From the NCBI GenBank assembly GCA_947044365.1, contig OX345638.1, positions 9,061,201 to 9,125,200 of the forward strand: a stretch of DNA of 64,000 bases, in the 5' to 3' direction. This DNA comes from Petrosia ficiformis. Lineage: Eukaryota > Porifera > Demospongiae > Haplosclerida > Petrosiidae. Under the pieces are notes generated by a model. The model saw only the letters and a program-made list of their open reading frames with translations, had not been told where the DNA came from and did not search any database. The first letter of the stretch is position 1. Every line of letters begins with the position of its first letter. Positions 56,313 to 64,000 of this stretch are shown here, in pieces. The translations under genes were made by a program, and so were the position numbers.

Positions 56313-57849
56313 GTATGTATGCATACAGTATAATGAGAGGTAGCTACATAGTCTTAAGCCTAGTTCAGAATATAACACAAAGCCTTGCATCGCGTCAATG
56401 CATTGTTTTGTAAACAAAATATGCTTCCATCATTGCCGTCAAATGCAAAGCAACTTAATGCAAGGATATGATCTGATTCTATCTTGTGTCAGCTATGTTG
56501 TCTGTCATTACTCAGTTTTCATAATTTTATTACAACACAACAAATGCAATGCTAGGCTTTGCCTCATATTCTGAACCAGACTATAGTCTTGTGTAGCCAG
56601 TCGCTCCCATTCGAAATGAAGTGTCAAGTAGAACTCCATTCTTATATTCGTCCAGTGATGGATTTACATTCTATAATATTTGAATTACTTTTGTATTCCT
56701 TTTATTACCTTATGACATGTACTTTATACAAGCTAATATAGATCAAGATCAAAAACAATAAATTACTATATTGAAACATTTCCTAGCAAGAAACGAAATC
56801 AGTAATTGTTTTATGTTATTAATATTGTATTGAATTCCATCTAACCAAATAAGGATTGAAATGAATTTTTTGTGTTCATTTTTTTCAGCAAAGAATAGTT
56901 GATTTATAATAATGTTGATATATATAATAGAAGACACTTCTCACCAAATAGTTCAGGATATTACGACAATGTATGATACACTGTAAAGATCACATACATG
57001 TAGATCAGTGCATAGTGCAGACATAACAGCAACCCTAATGACTTTGATGATATTGCAAGGTATGTACATTATATTACCAACTGTTATTAATAATAATTAT
57101 TATTATTTCAACAGGTTGATACAAACACTGGTAAGCAGACATTTTCTTGGTTGTCAAGATATGCGTGCATACCTAAACACATGAACAAGCGATACTTTAT
57201 GTTACCTGATATATGAGTGTGATCTTTACAACAGATGAATATAAGATAAATTCCTAATTTCTGGGACACTGTTATATATGTTTCATTCCTTGTACACTTA
57301 ATTTTGTTTCCAATATAACATATGTAGTTTGTCAAATACTGAGGACTATGAGAATTTCTGGATGTTTAAGGATATATGCTCTATTGAGACACTATCCCAG
57401 GATAATAAGTATCAGTGGATTATCCTCACATGGCACTACCTGCAATCAAATTCTTATTTGGTTACTACAATAAATTATTAATAAAATAATTCCGAGTCTA
57501 TATCAATCAATTATATACTGATTTCTTTTCTTGCTAGGAAATGTTTTCAACTTAGTATATAAAGTACATGTCAAAATAAAGAATGGAAGATCTGATAGTA
57601 ATTTAAGATATTTTTTATTATAAGTACAAATTGATGCACATACTAATTACTCTGGAATGTGTATAAGTAACATCTGTTGTTTTCATAGGAAAGGAAATGA
57701 TAATAATACATCATATATGCTTTATATACTAGTCAATATAGATCAAGATCAATGAAACTAGTACTTGTAAGTATGAAACAAATCAGCATTGAAATTGCAT
57801 TGAAATTCCTGTAACCAATTGAAGCTAGGCTATAATTACCTATTATACA

Positions 57850-58075
57850 TTTTACAGTGCATGTAATATATGTATGTAATATATGTGCGTATGTACATGT
57901 ATGTATGTATGTATGTATGTATGTGCATGTATGTATGTATGTATGTATGTATGTATGTATGTATGTATGTATGTATGTATGTATGTATGTATGTATGCAT
58001 GTATGTATGTATGTACATGTATGTGTGTGTGTACGTACATCGGTACATGTATGTATGTATGTATGTATGTGTGTG
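57850..58075. repeat. (TATG)n microsatellite
   Basis: About 220 bp of TATG with TGCA interruptions. Related diverged arrays continue at 58180-58330 and an (AT)n tract at 58380-58480. Confidence 0.93.
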
Positions 58076-58391
58076 GTGTAAGATTTGATATTTCTAATTA
58101 TAAAATGTAAAACTAAGGTTTCTATTTACATGTCATTAAGATAATGAAACATGACTACAATAATAATAGTAATTCACAATAGTATGTATGTATGATGTAT
58201 GTACGTACTTACATGTATGCATGTACATGTATGTATGTATGTACACAGTATGTATGGTGTGTATGTATATATGTATATGTCTATATATGTATGTATGTAT
58301 GTGTGCATGTGTGTATGTATGTATTAATGTATAATATGTATGTATCTATAATATTATATCTATAATCTGTGTGTGTGTGTATATATACATG

Positions 58392-58464
<73 letters not shown>

Positions 58465-58604
58465 TATATTATACATGTTTCATTATAATATTATTATGAT
58501 ACTCATTTCAGGTTGATTCTAACATATCTCATACCAGTGAAGATGTTACTAGTAAATATATTATATTTAATTATATTATATTCATCTCTTCTTCTCATAT
58601 TTAG

Positions 58605-60403
58605 GGACAAATGGCAAAACAAGAACTTTTAATGAAATATAAATTAACTGCTTTTAGTGATGTAGCTAGTTCTGTATGGTATGTCATGATGTGTCATGTG
58701 ATGTCATAATGTGTGATGAAGTATCATATTGTATTATACATGTTATATAATAATGTATATGTGTCATTAAGTGTCGTGGTGATGTCATGAGATATCTGTT
58801 TCATATGATATTCTGTTATGTCAGAATGTGAAATTGTCATAACATGTCATAACTTGTCATAACTTGTCATTACTTGTCATATTACATCATATTAGTACTG
58901 GTAATCTAATGATGTTTTCTCAATCAATGGAAAGACATCAAGTACGTTATATCTATTTAACAGCTACTTGTATCTATCTATGTATTATCTATGTGTATAT
59001 TTATCTATCTATCCAGGCATTCTTTATAAAAGCTGGTATTTATTTAATATTAGAGAAACTCAAAACAGTTGCTATGAGAAACCTTTTTAAAAGAGTGTAT
59101 GTTATAATTACAAAACTTCATTACTAATCGTGATTATAAAATTATGTATACGTATAATTATGTAATGTGTTTGTATGTGTAACCTAATTTACGAAAAGGG
59201 ACACTTTCCTGTGAAATAATTTTGATCAAATGGTTACCTTCAATTCTTCGCCATTTTGTACAGAAAGTCAATGAAATTTTGTATCTAAGAAGCTTATTAA
59301 TAGCTCTTCATGGACACGAAATTCCATGAACTCACAGGACAAAATGGTGGAATGATGAGATAATGATAGATTAAAATTATGTGAATGATATTATTATATT
59401 TTGATTATATTTCGTTTTAGTTGGTTGCTGTGTAGAACACATCAACTTGATTTAAAAGCATTTGAAGATGCTCTGCTGTTTAATCAAGTGAGTCTGGGGT
59501 TCTACTATTTTATGAAATACACATATCTATCTTACTGTATGAAAGCTTTAATTAAGCAACAGCCACTATTACATGTAGAACCACTGGGATACCTAGCCTT
59601 GAGAACTAGGATTAGAACCAATGGGATACCTAGCCTTGAGAACTAGGATTAGAACCACTGGGATACCTAGCCTTGAGAACTAGGATTAGAACCACTGGGA
59701 TACCTAGCCTTGAGAACTAGGATTAGAACCACTGGGATACCTAGCCTTGAGAACTAGGATTAGAACCACTGGGATACCTAGCCTTGAGAACTAGGATTAG
59801 AACCACTGGGATACCTAGCCTTGAGAACTAGGATTAGAACCACTGGGATACCTAGCCTTGAGAACTAGGATTAGAACCACTGGGATACCTAGCCTTGAGA
59901 ACTAGGATTAGAACCACTGGATACCTAGCCTTGACAACTAGGATTAGAACCACTGGGATACCTAGTCTTGAGAACTAGGATTGGTAGAATTTAAGATTAT
60001 TTATCAATTTATTTGTTTATATTAGGAAGAAGATATTGATTCTGATGAAGTTGAGTGTATAACAGCTAACCTCATTGATAAAGTATGACATCACTATTAG
60101 TCATTATGACTCATAATTACACCTCCCTCCTATCATAATGTCTTTTACCATCTTCCCCCTCTTCTCTCTCGTCTGTCCTTTTCCTCCCCCCCCCCTCCCT
60201 CCCTCTTTTTCGCTCTCTCTCCCTCTCTCCTCTCCCCCCCCCTCTCCCCCTCTCTCCCTCCCTCCCTCCCCCTTCTCCCTCTCTCTCCCTCCTCTATCTC
60301 TTCTCTCAAGGGTTATATAAAAGGATATATATCTCATCAACATCAGAAACTAGTAGTTAGTAAACAATTAGTATTTCCATCATTATCTTCTGTACAAAAA
60401 TAA
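58605..60403 (+). CDS. PCID2: PCID2 (TREX-2 / Thp1 homologue), C-terminal 165 residues
   Basis: Exons 58605-58678 ([20 protein letters not shown]), 58896-58941 ([15 protein letters not shown]), 59017-59096 ([27 protein letters not shown]), 59421-59487 ([20 protein letters not shown]), 60026-60082 ([19 protein letters not shown]) and 60311-60403 ([20 protein letters not shown], stop TAA 60401-60403) join in correct phase. The order and the near-invariant [16 protein letters not shown] identify PCID2, a PCI-domain protein that works with DSS1 and GANP in mRNA export. The first about 230 residues of a normal PCID2 are not found upstream, where Death-gene and repeat sequence lie instead. The fragment is therefore either 5'-truncated or continues from exons I could not recognise. 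No internal stop. Confidence 0.9.
59580..59985. repeat. 37-bp minisatellite, 11 copies, in a PCID2 intron
   Basis: The unit is accactgggatacctagcct + tgagaactaggattaga. Copies are almost identical; the tenth has lost a G and the last has tagtcttg. It ends about 40 nt before exon 60026. Confidence 0.97.
60118..60310. repeat. CT-rich polypyrimidine tract before the last PCID2 exon
   Basis: About 180 nt almost purely C and T, immediately upstream of the acceptor at 60310. It forms an exceptionally long pyrimidine tract for this exon. Confidence 0.9.
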
Positions 60404-60859
60404 AATCATTTGTGATTAGATAAAGTTTTGTCATCATTTGAAATAATGATAATTTAAATACATGTTCCGATGTTATACAGACTTGCTTTCAGTTTGTTTC
60501 TAAGGAGACTAAGTAGAGTGCTATCACATCTATAGAGCATTGCAGAAGTTGAATAATATTTTACCTTAATATCAACAATGGTTCTTCTGGCATTGTTTGG
60601 AGTATTGAGTGGCTAACTGCTGAGATCAGAGAGATAGTATATCAAGATAATCTTCTGTGTTATCTTTACTGAAGTTGTGACAAGATATTAAATGGAAGAA
60701 TACACTCAATCAAACTTGATTATGAAGGAACTGGTTTTGAGGGACTACATTGTGTATGTCATTAAATATTAACATATACATTAGTGTTGTTCATGTCATG
60801 ATGTATATGTTAAAAAGCAGTTAATGATATACAGTGATCATTGATCAACAATAACACAT

Positions 60860-60988
60860 CACCTATTAATGAGGGGGCTGATCGTTAGGCACGCCGGCCC
60901 GGCCTAGATGAGGGTGTGGCTACTCTGCTGCGTCGGGCCGTCAGTTATAGCTGCGTTTCTGTGTGCTTTCTTCACTGTTGTATGAGCA
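60860..60988 (+). promoter_or_regulatory. GC-rich upstream region of the Death gene at 60989
   Basis: This is one of the few CpG-rich stretches in the window (cacgccggcccggcctag, tgcgtcgggccgtcag), just before the start codon. Probable core promoter by position. Confidence 0.4.
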
Positions 60989-62845
60989 ATGGCTTGCAGT
61001 CAGATTCTACGTAAGAGAGTTTCATGATTAACCATCTTTTGCTTTATTAATACTTCTATTATAACAGGTATAGATGCTCACAATGATGTCTTTACAACAT
61101 GTAAAGAGTTCAAATCAAAGTGGAAAGAAATTGGGTTGTCACTTGGAATCAGTACAAGCTCTCTAGATGCTATTTATGTAAACGAGAAGGATTGTGGAGG
61201 ATGTATGCTTGAGATGATTGCTGTGTGGTTGAAGCGTGATAGTGTTAAACAGCCTAACCCCACTTGGAGAGGTCTATGTCTTGCTATTGCTAGTGTAGAC
61301 AGAACAGCTGCTGAGAGAATATTAAAAGATCATCCATGTCAATGCCGTTATTGTACAGGTAAGATGACAATCACAAAATCAATTCTTTGTATATATTAAT
61401 TATCAGAACCTGAAAATAATGGTGCTATGCTATATAATTTTGTATTGAGAAGAAAAATTAATCAATGCATTCATACTCATTGTGCACAGTGTATAATTTT
61501 CTTAAGCTTGATGAAATATCCAATTATTATAACATCAGTAACAAGAATGTGAATATATATATTAATACGAGTCATCTAGATATATTGCTGTAGCAGAAAT
61601 ATTGTATCCATACAAATGATGTTAAGTTGATCAGTGCTTATTGCCTTCTGGTGTGGTCATAGTAATAATATTCATTATTTGAAGGTATATTCATTTGCTT
61701 GTGTTCACATAATTGTATACATGAATAACTGTATTGATGCATATTGTATAATAGTAGCAAATATTGATTATACCACATAGTGTATGTGTATGGGGTTAAT
61801 GGTGGGGATCTGTTCTGTCTTTCGTCTGCCAAAATATTTCAGATGTTCTAGAAACGTTAAATTAGTTGATAATAATGTGACAGAGGCTAATGAAGTTCAC
61901 AATGTTCGATTTTTCTTTTTTGTGATATTAATGAAGATTATTTTTCATATCTGAGATCTGTAATTTTGAAATTGTTAGCTTTTTAATATTCTTTTATAGT
62001 CATTCAGGATGATACTCTATTTCCTCTGCAACCATGTCGTCTCAAGTATGCATGTATTTTTAAATGCCATGCCATTACTTGAGCATGTATACAATGTACA
62101 GTAGATAGTGCAATTTATAATTGTATATATTATGTATGCTACATTAAACATAATCATAATGGTCCTTTGGGCTAGGCCTGCATAAAAAAATACAGCACTT
62201 GTCTTACTGTCACACTAATACCCTTTCCCTGGTGCATGTTCTATACATTATAATTATGCACTTATGACTATGAGTGGTACTTGAAGTAGTTTGAAATATT
62301 TCCTACCTGTGGTATATAGAACATAACTTTGATTCTACTCAAATATTTGGTGGATTTGATTGTAGTTCCACTTCTTGTGTGGTCATATATAGAATAATAT
62401 TCATCAGATATTTTCAGAGGATATTCATAATTGTTGTAATCATGTTACTATGGTTATGATTTGTTCCAAATTTATAAAACTATTACATACTATTGAATTT
62501 CAATAACAAGTATCATATTATAGTTTAGTTTAATTCTAGTAAAGAATATTAGTTTATTTCTAGTTTCAGCACCATAATTTTAGTTTTAGTATCTATAGTT
62601 AACTGAACTAAAAGTGTAAATTATATTTATTACAAAATACTACAGGTGTGCAGAACAACACTACTCCAAAGTTTATTTACATGTAGAATTCATTGCATCA
62701 AGGGAGCCTATAATGATAGAAAGCAGAATAATAGTGTTAAATAAACTCATAATAACAATTAATAATGAAAAACATTTTGTTCCTCATAGATATGTCACAA
62801 GTTGATGATTCCCTTGTTCTTCCACCTGATGAATCACCCAAACAG
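60989..62845 (+). CDS. Third Death-domain gene, 5' end (runs off the window)
   Basis: Exons 60989-61010 (MACSQIL), 61068-61358 and 62790-62845 join in phase. The Death domain reads FKSKWKEIGLSLGISTSSLD, CMLEMIAVWLKRDSVKQ, PTWRGLCLAIASVDRTAAER, then a Cys-rich end (HPCQCRYCTG). It shares all key positions with 21236-21532. Exon 62790-62845 (MSQVDDSLVLPPDESPKQ) is nearly identical to 22533-22588. The first intron and exon architecture are the same as in the gene at 21150, and the later intron is homologous too. The MRQSIT-type exon is expected beyond 64000. Confidence 0.85.
61359..62789. other. Long intron of the third Death gene
   Basis: From about 61980 onward it is homologous to 21820-22530. 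The part before that is unique AT-rich sequence with no exon seen. Confidence 0.6.
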
Positions 62846-63591
62846 GTATTAGTAATGACATCGATATCGTGCTAATAATGGTGGACAAAATATCAATATT
62901 AAAAACATATTGATATATAGCTGCGGATTTAGGATTTGATATTAGTAATTCTAGGATTGATGCCTATCTTGAAGCCAATATTTCACACTATCTATACAGT
63001 AGCATAGCTACGCACGGGCACGCACGGCAAATCTTGCTGTTCTTTCCATTGAGAGAGATATCACTGATGCGTTTAACCTTGATTAAGTTGTGAGTGGATT
63101 TTCACAGAGTTGTCGACGAATTATAAATGAAATAAAAACGAATTACCCAATATAGACACGCCTGTCATGAATATTAATGACACAACGTTTTTGTCGGAGC
63201 GGTTCACGCTGACAACTTTTACTTGTGCCCGTACAGTCAGATTTTTCTGGCTACGCCACTGTATCTATATTGTGGTATATTATGGAGTGTGCAATTTGGG
63301 GGGAACTATGGCAACTCCACCCCCCTTAAATCTACTCTTACTATTTATGTTAGTTAGCGATATATTCACATCTTCAAATTTGTCGTATGGACATGCGCAA
63401 TTACACATGTTGAAATTACCAATGTGTATATTTCTTGAAAAGCAAAGATCTACTACCACTACATATGTATTATCATGATAATATTGCCAATACAATAAAT
63501 GACTTGATAAAACAAGAAGCCACTTATAATAGATTGTATTCCTGTGATTGTTTTGTGGTAACTTTATCATGTCTGAAACTCAACCATATTT

Positions 63592-63850
63592 TTAGTCTGG
63601 TGTAGCCACACCCTTTACTTAGAGGAGAAAGGGTCCAGGGATATACAAACCTATTCTGCTGCACATCATTATAGATGTGGCAGTTATTTATTACATTCTT
63701 GTACTGTGAATATAAATATCATTGTTATGAATATCATCATTATAATTATGCAATGGATGTATTCTTTCCAAGTTGACAGCACCACTAATTGGAATATGTA
63801 TGTCTCAGACCCTTCCTCTTCCAAGCAAAGGGTGTGGCTATGCCAGACTA
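63592..63850. mobile_element. MITE family D, copy 2
   Basis: Inverted termini tagtctggtgtagccacacc and gtgtggctatgccagacta. It lies at the same relative position, about 0.75-1 kb after the MSQVDD exon, as copy 1 at 23082, so it was present before the gene duplication. Confidence 0.88.
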
Positions 63851-64000
63851 CAGCATATTATCGTTACTTGTTTTTCAATTCTTCTTCATCTACTTTTCAA
63901 CATTTCTTGTTTAAGGTTTTCAAATGTGCTTCAGTTATAACAACTAGTAATGACAGTTTGCATTAAGCAGATTTCGTCTTATTGGTCTTGATATAGCGTT

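Noticed and set aside
55028..57335. Many 60-80-codon minus-strand frames
   Set aside because: AT-rich chance frames without splice logic, homology or codon pattern; the region shows only dispersed repeats.
60104..60343. Glu/Arg/Gly-rich minus-strand open frame
   Set aside because: Translation of the CT-rich tract; low complexity, and it overlaps the PCID2 splice acceptor and last exon.

Overview
The window reads as nuclear DNA of an early-branching animal, most probably a demosponge of the Amphimedon type. The evidence is AT-rich sequence with short GT-AG introns, animal housekeeping genes (eIF2A, PCID2, NAE1, an ABCB transporter), many small genes with Death, ZU5, CARD-like or ankyrin modules, and dense MITEs, foldback hairpins and micro/minisatellites. 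The species call is inference. There are no bacterial operons, CRISPR arrays, rRNA genes or recognisable tRNA genes. Coding regions were rebuilt by eye from splice sites and reading phase, so exon edges are predictions.

Layout. 230-4658 (+): 3' part of a ZU5-containing gene ending in a CARD-like fold. 5109-5902 (+): a membrane-active-looking gene with shifted frames. 5915-6494 (-): a frameshifted NAE1 copy, with two basic coiled-coil exons upstream (7175-7509). 7565-9636 (+): a BEL/Pao retrotransposon fragment with an intact gag and no pol, abutting a two-exon gene of unknown function (exons to 9833 and at 14142-14494) whose 4.3-kb intron is filled with repeats. 15918-20807 (-): eIF2A in about 15 exons, carrying an in-frame TGA and a donor site lost beside a microsatellite. 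20808-21149: short divergent promoter shared with the next gene.

21150-47691 (+) is the most interesting region. A Death-domain 5' end is followed by linker exons, a 241-residue C-terminal domain exon present twice (25890-26615 and 35799-36524), a coiled-coil exon series and an array of 99-bp ankyrin exons. Exon phases are compatible all along. Segments have been copied two or three times, with an exon fusion, a sharp identity boundary inside one exon, a 2.45-kb tandem duplication joined inside a hairpin element, and 318-320-bp exon-plus-intron ankyrin amplification. It looks like a rapidly rearranging receptor or adaptor locus.

48601-50589 (-): decayed ABCB fragment. 51043-52831: LINE insertion flanked by 64-bp direct repeats. 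53369-53645 (+): another Death-domain gene start. 58605-60403 (+): 3' half of PCID2. 60989-64000 (+): 5' end of a third Death gene, whose introns are homologous to those of the gene at 21150.

Several conserved genes here are broken (eIF2A, NAE1, ABCB) or half present (PCID2). Either the region collects pseudogene fragments, or the assembly has base and haplotype errors; the sequence alone cannot decide.
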